NCBI GenBank assembly: GCA_965221765.1
Contig: OZ244911.1
Coordinates: forward strand, 2,232,001-2,296,000
Source: Bin25 sp965221765
GTDB lineage: Bacteria; Bacteroidota; Bacteroidia; Flavobacteriales; Flavobacteriaceae
Direction: 5' to 3'
Length of the DNA: 64,000 nt
Shown here: in pieces, positions 28,048-36,057 of the stretch
Position numbering within the stretch: position 1 is the stretch's first letter
How the letters are laid out: every line of letters starts with the position of its first letter
Made by a program: the position numbers and the translations under genes
The notes under the pieces: model-generated
What the model was told of the DNA's origin: nothing
What the model saw: the letters and a program-made list of their open reading frames with translations, nothing else
The model's database searches: none

Positions 28048-28357
28048 TTTTAGCAGTTTTTATTTGATTTAAATTAAATTATTTACTGTAAGGATACCTT
28101 TTAAGGTGACTACTGAGCAGACACTTTGACTAAAACACTTGGTTTGAACAAGTATAGATGGTTGGTCATTGGTCTAGATAAAAGTTTAATTTTTAAAGTC
28201 GACAACTAAGCGTACAAAGTCCCTTTTCAGCATATGTTTTGGCTACAAAATAATGTAACAACGTTGACCATAATTATTGTTGTGTAAGACTTCAAAAAAG
28301 ACTGATAATCAAACTTTAAAGACTAAAACTTGACCTCTTTCTAGAGGTTAATGATTC

Positions 28358-28365
28358 TATGTTTG
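28358..28365 (+). promoter_or_regulatory. Probable -7 box of the PKD lipoprotein gene
   Basis: TATGTTTG matches TAnnTTTG and lies 55 bases upstream of the accepted start at 28421. A -33 element is not clear. Confidence 0.4.
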
Positions 28366-28420
28366 AAAAGACTTTATGGATGATAATCCACAAATTTTTG
28401 TTCAACTAAAAATCATTTTT

Positions 28421-29419
28421 ATGAAAGAAATTATTAAAAAATTTTCGACCCATGCGATTTATCTATTTACTGCTACTCTAGCTTTTTCATGCAGCTCAGA
28501 TGATGATGGTGACGATATTCCGACACTAGAACCTAAACCTGAAATTGCAACACCAATAGCCAATTTTAGTTCAGAAATCGTTTCTGCGACAATCCCTTTT
28601 GATATACCAAGGACCATTGAGTTTACCGACACTTCTACTAATTTAGTTCAAGGGGCTACTTACAAATGGGATTTTGGTGACAGTTCAGGAACCTCCACAG
28701 AAAAAAATCCCACCTATATTTATGAAAAAGGTGGCACATATACCGTTTCACTAACAGTTATTAATGCTGAGAATAAAACCAATACGTTCACGGCTGAAGT
28801 TGAACTTAGCAGTCCTTTAGTAGGGACATGGAAATTGAACCTAGATGCTGCCAATACTACCCAAGAACATGCCGATGTTAAGGGAGGAATGGAGTTTGGA
28901 GAAATTGCAGGATGGGATGGTACCCAGTGGACAGTCATTGGTGAAGGTGGTTATAGCACTTTCTGGTCAAATGCTATATTTTCTGGTAATTACTTTGGAA
29001 GAACTTCCATATTTGATGTAGCGTATACCATTGGTGCGGATGGTTCTTTCGAAAGACAAATCAACGGAGATTATTACGTTCATTATGCAGGAGAGCAAAC
29101 CTTAAGTGAAGATGTGGACTGGAACGATGGTGGAGATCCACCGGTTTCGTTAAACGGTTACAAGTCAAGTAGCGATATGAGTTGGACTACTGCAGAAAAC
29201 CCAGATAATGCTGAAACAGCCGTGATAACTACAATAGGCGATGAGTCAACAGTACCTTTTTTGGGCATCTATTTTGCGGGAAACACTGAAATCGTTAGTG
29301 AAACTTGCACCTATGTAGTTTCGGTTGCTGATGAAAATCAGTTAATCGTATCTGGAATCAGTAATCTTTCTCCCAATAAAAATCTTTTTGTTTTAAAATT
29401 TAAAAGAGTTGATGAGTAA
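28421..29419 (+). CDS. PKD-domain surface lipoprotein
   Basis: I start at ATG 28421 (MKEIIKKFSTHAIYLF), because this gives a proper lipoprotein signal ending in TLAFSCSSDDDGDD. The acidic residues after the Cys fit the surface-export signal of Bacteroidota lipoproteins. Residues about 45-125 form a PKD domain (ATYKWDFGDSSGTSTEKNPTY, GTYTVSLTV). The remaining 200 residues (VGTWKLNLDAANTTQEH onward, rich in Trp and Gly) look like a carbohydrate-associated lipoprotein domain of the kind found with glycan-utilisation loci. Its binding target is unknown. A mobile cassette begins 35 bases after the stop. Confidence 0.8.
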   Translation: MKEIIKKFSTHAIYLFTATLAFSCSSDDDGDDIPTLEPKPEIATPIANFSSEIVSATIPFDIPRTIEFTDTSTNLVQGATYKWDFGDSSGTSTEKNPTYIYEKGGTYTVSLTVINAENKTNTFTAEVELSSPLVGTWKLNLDAANTTQEHADVKGGMEFGEIAGWDGTQWTVIGEGGYSTFWSNAIFSGNYFGRTSIFDVAYTIGADGSFERQINGDYYVHYAGEQTLSEDVDWNDGGDPPVSLNGYKSSSDMSWTTAENPDNAETAVITTIGDESTVPFLGIYFAGNTEIVSETCTYVVSVADENQLIVSGISNLSPNKNLFVLKFKRVDE

Positions 29420-29453
29420 TAGAATTAAGCAGACTTGACCTCATTAAAATAAA

Positions 29454-29483
29454 GGGAATTATATACCTTCGTAAACACTGGGT
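29454..29483 (+). repeat. Left terminal inverted repeat of the cassette
   Basis: Thirty bases starting GGGAATTATATACCTTCGTA; 29 of 30 match the reverse complement of 31662-31691. The probable 8-bp target duplicate precedes it at 29446-29453. Confidence 0.88.
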
Positions 29484-29530
29484 AGCAGAGATATAGCGAA
29501 TACACTATTTCCTTACCATCAAGGAAGAAC

Positions 29531-29632
29531 TTACCTTACGGGCTTAAAGAACGCTTCCTTGATTTCCTCATCAGAGAACCCCGGCATGTCATGCTCTTCC
29601 TTAAAAGTATATACGAATTTAGAAACAAACAT
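29531..29632 (-). CDS. Possible 33-residue ORF divergent from the methyltransferase
   Basis: From ATG 29632 the minus strand reads 33 codons (MFVSKFVYTFKEEHDMPGF, then SDEEIKEAFFKPVR) before TAA at 29531. The composition is protein-like (acidic-amphipathic), but there is no known family and no helix-turn-helix that would make it a controller protein. A 10-bp inverted repeat (ATCAAGGAAG at 29518-29527 and CTTCCTTGAT at 29554-29563) overlaps its 3' end. It may instead be the tail of a degraded gene. Confidence 0.3.
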   Translation of the reverse strand: MFVSKFVYTFKEEHDMPGFSDEEIKEAFFKPVR

Positions 29633-29653
29633 CTACTTTAGACGTGTTGTTAT

Positions 29654-30516
29654 ATGTCTCAACGTTGGGTACAAGCCATTGACTGTCAAAGGGGATTAAA
29701 AAAACTAAGGAGTGATATTTATTCCCTAGTTCTAACAGACCCTCCTTATTTTATTGATGGCATGGGAGATGAATGGAATAACCATCGATTAAAACAACTG
29801 ACGAATAAAGCTGGGGTTATTGGATCGCTCCCCGTAGGTATGAAGTTCGATAAAACTCAGGGAATCCGATTACAAAACTTTATGACCCCAATCGCTAAAG
29901 AATTATTAAGAATATTAAAGCCTGGTGGATTTTTTTTGTGTTTCACACAGAACCGATTAGTTCATCGTATGGGAATGGCTATTGAAAACGCTGGGTTTGA
30001 AATACGAGATGTTTTACTTTGGCATTATGAAGGTCAAGCAAAAGCCTTTAGTCAAGATCATTTTATTAGAAAAAGAAAACTACCAGAATCTGAAAAACAA
30101 CGATTAATAAAAAAATGTGGAGGACGCAAAACGCCTCAATTAAAACCTCAAGGGGAATTAATTGTTTTAGCACAAACTCCGAAAGAAGGGACTTTTGTTG
30201 ATAATTGGGATCAGTGGGAGGTTGGATTAATTGATGTGTCAAACCCCTATTTGTTTCCAAATAAATTTCCTGGAACAGTGATTCCTTGTAAAAAACCTCG
30301 AAACAGACATGGTCACATGACGACAAAACCTGTCAATATTCTTAGGCATTTGATACGAATATTTACTAAAAAGGGGGGGGGGTACTGGATCCGTTTGCAG
30401 GTTCTGGAAGCACTGGAGTAGCCGCCCGTCTTGAAAATAGAGAGTTTCTTGGATTTGAAATCGATGTTGAGACCGCTCAAAAAGCTAATTCAAGAGTTGA
30501 AGGGTTGGTATTGTGA
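29654..30516 (+). CDS. Beta-class DNA methyltransferase (N4/N6 type), out of frame at a G10 tract
   Basis: The N-terminal half has motif IV as TDPPYFIDGMGDEW (D29-Y32). The SAM-binding motif I follows at the C-terminus as VLDPFAGSGSTGVAARLE, so the order is that of beta-class N6-adenine or N4-cytosine methyltransferases. The current frame is 255 codons and ends at 30421 in unrelated residues (YWIRLQVLEALE), because ten G at 30373-30382 leave motif I in the next frame. Eight or eleven G would give about 286-287 residues and a TGA at 30514-30516. That stop overlaps the GTG of the HNH gene (GTGA). In the present state the product lacks its SAM site and should be inactive. Confidence 0.87.
30373..30382 (+). 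repeat. G10 homopolymer inside the cassette methyltransferase
   Basis: Ten consecutive G immediately before the codons for motif I (VLDPFAGSGS). Loss of two or gain of one G restores the frame. It is the longest G/C run I found in the window. Confidence 0.9.
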
Positions 30517-31205
30517 AAACATCACCAACTTCAGAACAGTTGCAAGAAGCTTGGGAAGAATTAAAGTCATTTCATAAAAAACACTTTGAAAAACTTGGTG
30601 TCAAAATTCCTCTTGGAGAATATTACACTTCAAGTAAAAAATCTGTATGGCTTTCATTATTGTATTTTCACAAAGATGACAAACCTATTCATAAACAATA
30701 TGTTGCAAAAATTGTAAATAGAGACATCGCTGGCAGTAGTGTAGATCAGCAAGTAAGACACCTCAAAAGAGACGGGTGGGATATTGGTAATGAAAAAGGG
30801 GTTCATCAATTGAACTTAAACCAGCCATCAGAAGAATTTTTAAATGATCCTGAAAATCGAAGAAATAAACTTTCCGTAGAGGATTGGGAGTCGCTTAAAA
30901 AGATATATGACTATACTTGTGCTACATGTGGAACTAAAGAAGGTGATAAGCATCGATTTTATAAGGGCAAAGAAGTAAAATTACAAAAAGCACATATGGA
31001 TCCTTTAGAGGCTGGTGATGATATAAATAATATCATTCCTCAATGTCAATATTGTAATCAAACATATCTTGATCAATATGTATTTGATAAAAAGGGTAGA
31101 GTTCATGCTGTTGCAAGTGAAACACCTATAAAAAAATCAAAAAAGTATGTAAAACGAAAAATTTGGGAATATCTAAAAAAAGAATTTTTTTCTTTATTTA
31201 ATTAA
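30513..31205 (+). CDS. HNH-family endonuclease, probable partner of the cassette methyltransferase
   Basis: The 230-residue protein starts at GTG 30513, inside the stop of the restored methyltransferase frame. An N-terminal helical part (to about 110) is followed by a zinc-bearing HNH domain: C136 and C139 (CATC), H161 in KAHMDPLEAGDD, N and the second pair C178/C181 in IIPQCQYCNQTY. The architecture fits a small type II restriction enzyme. A lysine-rich tail follows. Activity and site are inferred from its tight coupling with the methyltransferase, and no other nuclease lies in the cassette. Confidence 0.82.
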   Translation: MKTSPTSEQLQEAWEELKSFHKKHFEKLGVKIPLGEYYTSSKKSVWLSLLYFHKDDKPIHKQYVAKIVNRDIAGSSVDQQVRHLKRDGWDIGNEKGVHQLNLNQPSEEFLNDPENRRNKLSVEDWESLKKIYDYTCATCGTKEGDKHRFYKGKEVKLQKAHMDPLEAGDDINNIIPQCQYCNQTYLDQYVFDKKGRVHAVASETPIKKSKKYVKRKIWEYLKKEFFSLFN

Positions 31206-31266
31206 TAAATGTTCTACGCTTTTGGTCATTCCATCCTCCTCCGCTAAATTATCAATTTAGTTGTTC

Positions 31267-31598
31267 CTATTTCGCAATTGATTTACCAATCAACTCCTTA
31301 TAAGTAAGGCCCTTACCCACCATATCCTTTACAAGACAATTCATCTGCAATAGGGTATCGTATTGGTCTTCACATTAAATTGATTGGTCTTGTTGGCTCG
31401 ACGACATTCCTTGCATCGATGCGTTTGTGTGGGATGTTTTAAAGCGACGATGTTTTTGTTGCTTCCACAATAAGGACAGACGACTTTAACTTTGGGCCAT
31501 CATTTGTTTTCCAACCATTTTCTTGCTTTTTCTTCCGTGTTTAATTTGTTAGCTATTTGTATCAGTGATAGCCATTTTCTAAAATCTTTTCCTACCAT
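31267..31598 (-). pseudogene. IS1595-type transposase remnant
   Basis: From ATG 31598 the frame reads MVGKDFRKWLSLIQIANKLN and EEKARKWLENK, then an in-frame TGA at 31500-31502. The same frame continues with WPKVKVVCPYCGSNKN and THRCKECRRANKTNQFNVKT, the N-terminal zinc ribbon of IS1595 transposases. A shifted last piece (MVGKGLTYKELIGKSIAK, ending at 31267) resembles the C-terminal tail. The whole catalytic DDE part is missing, so it has an internal deletion as well as a stop and a shift. Confidence 0.75.
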
Positions 31599-31661
31599 AT
31601 TTGTTGGTCTGAATCATGCTACGGATATACGAAATCATAACCATTTTTCCAATTTTTTTTA

Positions 31662-31691
31662 ACCCAGTGGTTACGAAGGTATATAATTCCC
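31662..31691 (-). repeat. Right terminal inverted repeat of the cassette
   Basis: The complement of the left repeat with one mismatch (position 22 from the outer end). It is followed by CAAATAAA at 31692-31699, the likely second copy of the target duplication. Confidence 0.88.
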
Positions 31692-31803
31692 CAAATAAAT
31701 AAGCTCAGGACTAAAACCTGGGCTTTTTTGATTAATTGACATGCTAATCACACAATACCTTGCTTATTTCAAAACCTCAACCTCAAATTGCCAAGGATAC
31801 ATT

Positions 31804-33660
31804 TTAGATCTTTTCAATGATTATTTCAGGAAAAGTATTTGAAATTTCTAGCAAGTCTTCTATTGACAATGGAATCAATCCCTCATTCCATATCCGATAA
31901 TCTTCTGCTGATATGGATCCAAGAAGTTGGAATGCCCTTGCTTCGGAAGAAGCATTAATTCCATCTCCAAGATTCCATACTTCATCAAAACTAAAATTGG
32001 TGTTACGTACATTATGGCCTGCAGAGTTTAAAAAAGATGTCATTGCATTCCCCTGGCTACTGCCACCAAAGTTTTTTGTAGAGTTGACCCAAAAATCCAA
32101 GTCATCGAACACTACTTGTGGAAAATATAAATTAATGGCTACTTTGATTCGTGAGTTCAACCAATTATTGTATTGAAAATCAGGAGAAAACCCTTGCCAG
32201 TATAAAAAGGGTACATAGCCAAAATAGCTTTCAAACCCTGGATGTGCAATAAGATAGGGGTTTAAAGAAACTCCTTTTACAGGAAAATCCCCTTGGAATT
32301 GTTTTTCATTCTTTTTCATAAAAGCCAATGTTGAAAAAGTTCCCATATTCCATAGATGAACACCATCCTCTGCTGTAACGGAAAGCACATTAGTTACCGA
32401 AGTTCTAGATATTAAAGATTGATGGAACTTATCTATCTGCTCAGAGACAATTCCTGCTTCCCAATCAGCAATTCTGACAGAAGGTTCTAGTAGAGCTACA
32501 TCAAAATCGCTAATGACTTGACTTAAAAAAGTTTCAGAGTCATCTCCACTAAAATGCATCAAATAAAGAGAGCCTTCTTCATATCTAGCTCTCTCATCGG
32601 TCATCTTACGTGCTACGGTCTCCCCATCATTAACTCCTGAATGCCCATATAAAACCACGTTTTTCACTGCATGATCGGAAATAAACTGCTCATATTGTTT
32701 AGGAAGATCCAATAACTTAATCCAAGCCACACCTTTTTGCTCAGAAACAGAATAATCATATCCAAGAGTGCCATAAGTGGAATATCCGTTATTATTGGCA
32801 TGCTCCAAAATAGTCTGGGTTTCTTTAAACGTATCACAACCAACTAAAAAATGTAGAGGCAAAACCAATGCTTTCATATTTCTTGCCAAATAAGGTATAC
32901 TTGGTATTCCGGTTGAAATGATAACCGTTTCAATGGGGGTGTTTCTACCTATGACCTCATTGTAAAAAGATACGGTCTTATCCAAGGAGCGTTCTAAAAA
33001 ATCTGGAGTGGATGCAATGGGACGTAATGGTGTATTCCAAGAATGAGAAATTCCAGACAGAAAATTTGTAGCAGCTTTTTGAATGGCGTATTCTGCACTC
33101 AGTCCATTATGAAGTTTAAATACATGGAGTCCACTATAGTCCTCACTTTCAATTTCATAAGTAACTGGATTGCTATTGGAGTTTACTCTAAAAAAAGTTT
33201 TGTAAAACTCTTGACTGCTTCCACCTTCAAAAGCAATATTGATAAAAACACCGTATGCCCTTGCCACAAAATTAGAGGGAATTTCAAAAATTGATTTTGA
33301 AGTAATCTGTTTTGTTTCCCCGACTTTTAAATCTATATTTTCTTCATGTAACGATCTATGCAATACCCCATTAGTCACTAGATTTTTGATTACAACTTCC
33401 ATTTTTTCTATTGAAACGGCCTCTTCAGACTTGTTTTCTATAGAAAAGTTAGATAGTTTTAGATTGTCTTGGATTTCATATAAAGTTTTATCCGTCTGAA
33501 CATGCCCTAATACAATATCAGTACCAAAATTGGAATTGGGTCTAGGAGGTTCTGGATTAACTTCATTCTCTGTCCAACAGTTCGTAAAGAAAGTTAGTGT
33601 AAAGAATACCCATGAAGGGCATAGCATCACTAGAATCATATTATTAAAATTTCTTATCAA
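31804..33660 (-). CDS. Large lipoprotein of unknown function in the GH89 locus
   Basis: This 618-residue protein has a signal region ending in a lipobox-like FFTNC near residue 28, followed by an Asn/Pro-rich linker. A beta-rich domain (about 50-170, DNLKLSNFSIENKSEEAVSI) is followed by a mixed region with conserved-looking motifs such as NVVLYGHSGVNDGETVARKM, HFSGDDSETF and VTAEDGVHLWNMG. I do not recognise a catalytic family. It ends the polysaccharide locus, 11 bases after the alpha-N-acetylglucosaminidase stop, so it is co-transcribed and probably handles the same glycan. It could be a binding protein or an unclassified enzyme. Confidence 0.75.
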   Translation of the reverse strand: MIRNFNNMILVMLCPSWVFFTLTFFTNCWTENEVNPEPPRPNSNFGTDIVLGHVQTDKTLYEIQDNLKLSNFSIENKSEEAVSIEKMEVVIKNLVTNGVLHRSLHEENIDLKVGETKQITSKSIFEIPSNFVARAYGVFINIAFEGGSSQEFYKTFFRVNSNSNPVTYEIESEDYSGLHVFKLHNGLSAEYAIQKAATNFLSGISHSWNTPLRPIASTPDFLERSLDKTVSFYNEVIGRNTPIETVIISTGIPSIPYLARNMKALVLPLHFLVGCDTFKETQTILEHANNNGYSTYGTLGYDYSVSEQKGVAWIKLLDLPKQYEQFISDHAVKNVVLYGHSGVNDGETVARKMTDERARYEEGSLYLMHFSGDDSETFLSQVISDFDVALLEPSVRIADWEAGIVSEQIDKFHQSLISRTSVTNVLSVTAEDGVHLWNMGTFSTLAFMKKNEKQFQGDFPVKGVSLNPYLIAHPGFESYFGYVPFLYWQGFSPDFQYNNWLNSRIKVAINLYFPQVVFDDLDFWVNSTKNFGGSSQGNAMTSFLNSAGHNVRNTNFSFDEVWNLGDGINASSEARAFQLLGSISAEDYRIWNEGLIPLSIEDLLEISNTFPEIIIEKI

Positions 33661-33671
33661 TTAGTATATTT

Positions 33672-35885
33672 TTAAAGTTTAGGTGGAATCTTGGAACTGT
33701 CATATTTCTCAATCAATTCTCTTCCTATTTCAAATGCATTTCCCTCAGGAAGCTTTTCGTAACTTTTATTTTCAAATGTCCAATCCCATTCAAATTGGGT
33801 GACCTTTTCAAAAAAAGCATCTGCATCAAACTCTCTATTGTCTTCAACGGTATCTACAACATCACAAACAAACATTTCCCACCTCTTTTTGTAATAATCC
33901 TTTGTGAGTCCGGCCCAAGAACGATTGGCATAATCATTAAGACTTTGTGCCTTATTGCCCCAGGTGGTTAAAATATTTCGGGCATTGTGCTCATAATATT
34001 TTTTTTCATCTTCATCAACACCAAAATCTTTGGCATTTTCTAGCCATTTTCCCAATAGAAAAGATTGTTCGGTGGCCAGCAGTCTATCCAAATCATCCAA
34101 TAGTTCTAGTATTTTTTCTCCCTTTTCTTTTAATTGCCCCAAGTCCCTATCGTAATAATTTTGGCTAAATCCATCACGAAGTAGTCTAAAATGATTTCCT
34201 AAAAACTGTCTGCCAATATTGACCACATCGTATGCATAGGTTTGCCTAGTCTCTGATGGGTTTTCCAACATAAATTGCCATGCCTTAAAAAGGACATTAT
34301 TGTCATAGTTAATATCCGGATTGGTTGTCCAGTTTCCACTTCCAGTCAAGGTAGGCCTAGCGTTCGTTAAAGTGGCCTGCCCTAAAGCTGTAGAGTATTG
34401 ATAGATGTTTTCGTACAATAACTCCCATGCTTTTTCAAAACCATCATTTTTATTACCCGCTCTAGACTCCGCCCATTCTTTAATCCAACTTTTGGTATCG
34501 ACGCTTCCACTAAGCCATGCTTTTTCAAACACAAAGACATACATGAGTGGATTCACATCTAATGCTTCCAATGTCGAACCTATACCCCATAAATTGTCGG
34601 CTGAGTTCTGAAATGCGTTTTCCATCCTAGATTCTACTTCATCCAAGTTCCCCACCAACATTGTATTTCCTCCAAAATTTCCTAAATAATTCCAAAGAAA
34701 AGGTTGTCCAAAAAAAGAATCAGTCATTTTCCATACTTCCTGATTTTCACAGAAGTAATCCAATAACTTCATTTTCCCTTTTGGCACAGCAGTAATCATG
34801 GCTTTTATGCGTTCATTTGTCCAATGGTCACGTTCGAAATAAAATATCCATGACATTTGCAACCAAGAGGCATACGTATCAACATCAACCATTGAAGTGT
34901 AGATAGTATTGGCTACCGTAGCAAGATAATCAGGCTCCCAGCTTGGAGGATGCACTTCATTGAATGGATCCGCTCCGTATATGTGATCAGTTCCATAAAG
35001 GTCAATTTGTTTGCTAAGAAATCTACTTTGTATTTCCTTGAAAAGAGGGTCTATAGGATCTAAAAAGAAACTACAGTATGTATCTTCAAATCCTCCCCAT
35101 GAACTTAAACGATTGATTTTAGCTTTAGGGAAAATATCTTTCAACGCTTCGGGAACATGCCCTGCAAAAGCTGGCAATACGGGTGTCATTCCCAATTCTC
35201 GCTCCCTTTCTACAATTTTTTTTTGAAGTTCTTTTTGATGTTGCAACCATGACATTGGCAAAGGGCCTCCCCACTTATCCAAGTTGGACATACGATGCCA
35301 GGGTAAGTACGCCGGTCCAGTAAAATATGACCGTATTTGTTCATCATCCAAGCCCAATTCTTGCCATACTTCGTACCAAATGGCTTCTTGACCTGTAATA
35401 GCCAATGGCAAGGTTATCCCATTCAGAGCCATCCAATCAATAAAGCGTTCCCAGTCTTTCCATTGCCACCAAGGCATAGTATAACCGAAAGTGCAATAAT
35501 TAAGAAAAAAACGATTTTTTATCCTTGCAACTCTAGTCATTGGACTTGGGACTTCCGGGAGCTTTTTTGGGAGTTCAACTTTGTCATCAGAATACCACGA
35601 AACGTAGGTTTTACAATAGTTTTTTAAATAGTGATTAAATCCCACTGCCAAAGAATTGTAATTATTTCCGGAAATGATTACCTTCTCGTCTTTGGTTTCT
35701 ATTTTAAAAACATCCCGATCTCCTTTCTCCAGTTTAAAAACAAAATAACAAGCATGCTCAGGAGCAATACGTTGAACCAGATCCATAATCGGGGATATTC
35801 CTACCTCTTGGACAATAGGATTTTGGTTCCATACATGGTAAGAAAAGAACAATAGTATTATTGTAATTATCTCTTTACGAATCAT
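33672..35885 (-). CDS. Alpha-N-acetylglucosaminidase (GH89, NAGLU-like)
   Basis: The protein matches family GH89, exo-enzymes that release terminal alpha-linked GlcNAc from heparan-type or mucin-type glycans. Visible family marks are NRFFLNYCTFGYTMPWWQWKD, DWMALNGITLPLAITGQEA, PVLPAFAGHVPEALKDIFP (GHVP) and the acid/base-containing IYGADPFNEVHPPSWEP. I start at 35885 (MIRKEIITIILLFFSYHVW), which is a signal peptide; the 17 residues upstream in the open frame are not. The mature size, about 720 residues, is normal. It lies in the middle of the SusCD operon and suggests the locus targets an alpha-GlcNAc-containing glycan. Confidence 0.93.
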   Translation of the reverse strand: MIRKEIITIILLFFSYHVWNQNPIVQEVGISPIMDLVQRIAPEHACYFVFKLEKGDRDVFKIETKDEKVIISGNNYNSLAVGFNHYLKNYCKTYVSWYSDDKVELPKKLPEVPSPMTRVARIKNRFFLNYCTFGYTMPWWQWKDWERFIDWMALNGITLPLAITGQEAIWYEVWQELGLDDEQIRSYFTGPAYLPWHRMSNLDKWGGPLPMSWLQHQKELQKKIVERERELGMTPVLPAFAGHVPEALKDIFPKAKINRLSSWGGFEDTYCSFFLDPIDPLFKEIQSRFLSKQIDLYGTDHIYGADPFNEVHPPSWEPDYLATVANTIYTSMVDVDTYASWLQMSWIFYFERDHWTNERIKAMITAVPKGKMKLLDYFCENQEVWKMTDSFFGQPFLWNYLGNFGGNTMLVGNLDEVESRMENAFQNSADNLWGIGSTLEALDVNPLMYVFVFEKAWLSGSVDTKSWIKEWAESRAGNKNDGFEKAWELLYENIYQYSTALGQATLTNARPTLTGSGNWTTNPDINYDNNVLFKAWQFMLENPSETRQTYAYDVVNIGRQFLGNHFRLLRDGFSQNYYDRDLGQLKEKGEKILELLDDLDRLLATEQSFLLGKWLENAKDFGVDEDEKKYYEHNARNILTTWGNKAQSLNDYANRSWAGLTKDYYKKRWEMFVCDVVDTVEDNREFDADAFFEKVTQFEWDWTFENKSYEKLPEGNAFEIGRELIEKYDSSKIPPKL

Positions 35886-36057
35886 TTTGTTGATATGTAA
35901 TTGTTGAACATGTAGATAATAAGGGGATGATATCATCCCCCTATCAAACTAATGAACTAGAATTAAACTTGAGCATGAAAAATATTCTCTATTTGAATCA
36001 AATTTAGAATTGAAATAGTAACCTAAGGTTGAAATTTTGGTCAAAAAAGTATACTAG

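Larger units (their letters stand above)
29454..31691. mobile_element. IS1595-like cassette carrying a methyltransferase and HNH nuclease
   Basis: A 2,238-bp unit is bounded by 30-bp inverted repeats (29454-29483 and 31662-31691) that differ at one position and start with GGGAATTATATACC. They are flanked by AAAATAAA on the left and CAAATAAA on the right, 7 of 8 equal, fitting the 8-bp duplication of IS1595 elements. Inside are a short ORF, a phase-variable-looking methyltransferase, an HNH nuclease and a decayed transposase with an IS1595-type zinc-ribbon N-terminus. It looks like an IS whose transposase was partly replaced by passenger genes. Mobility now would need a transposase in trans. 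Confidence 0.8.
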
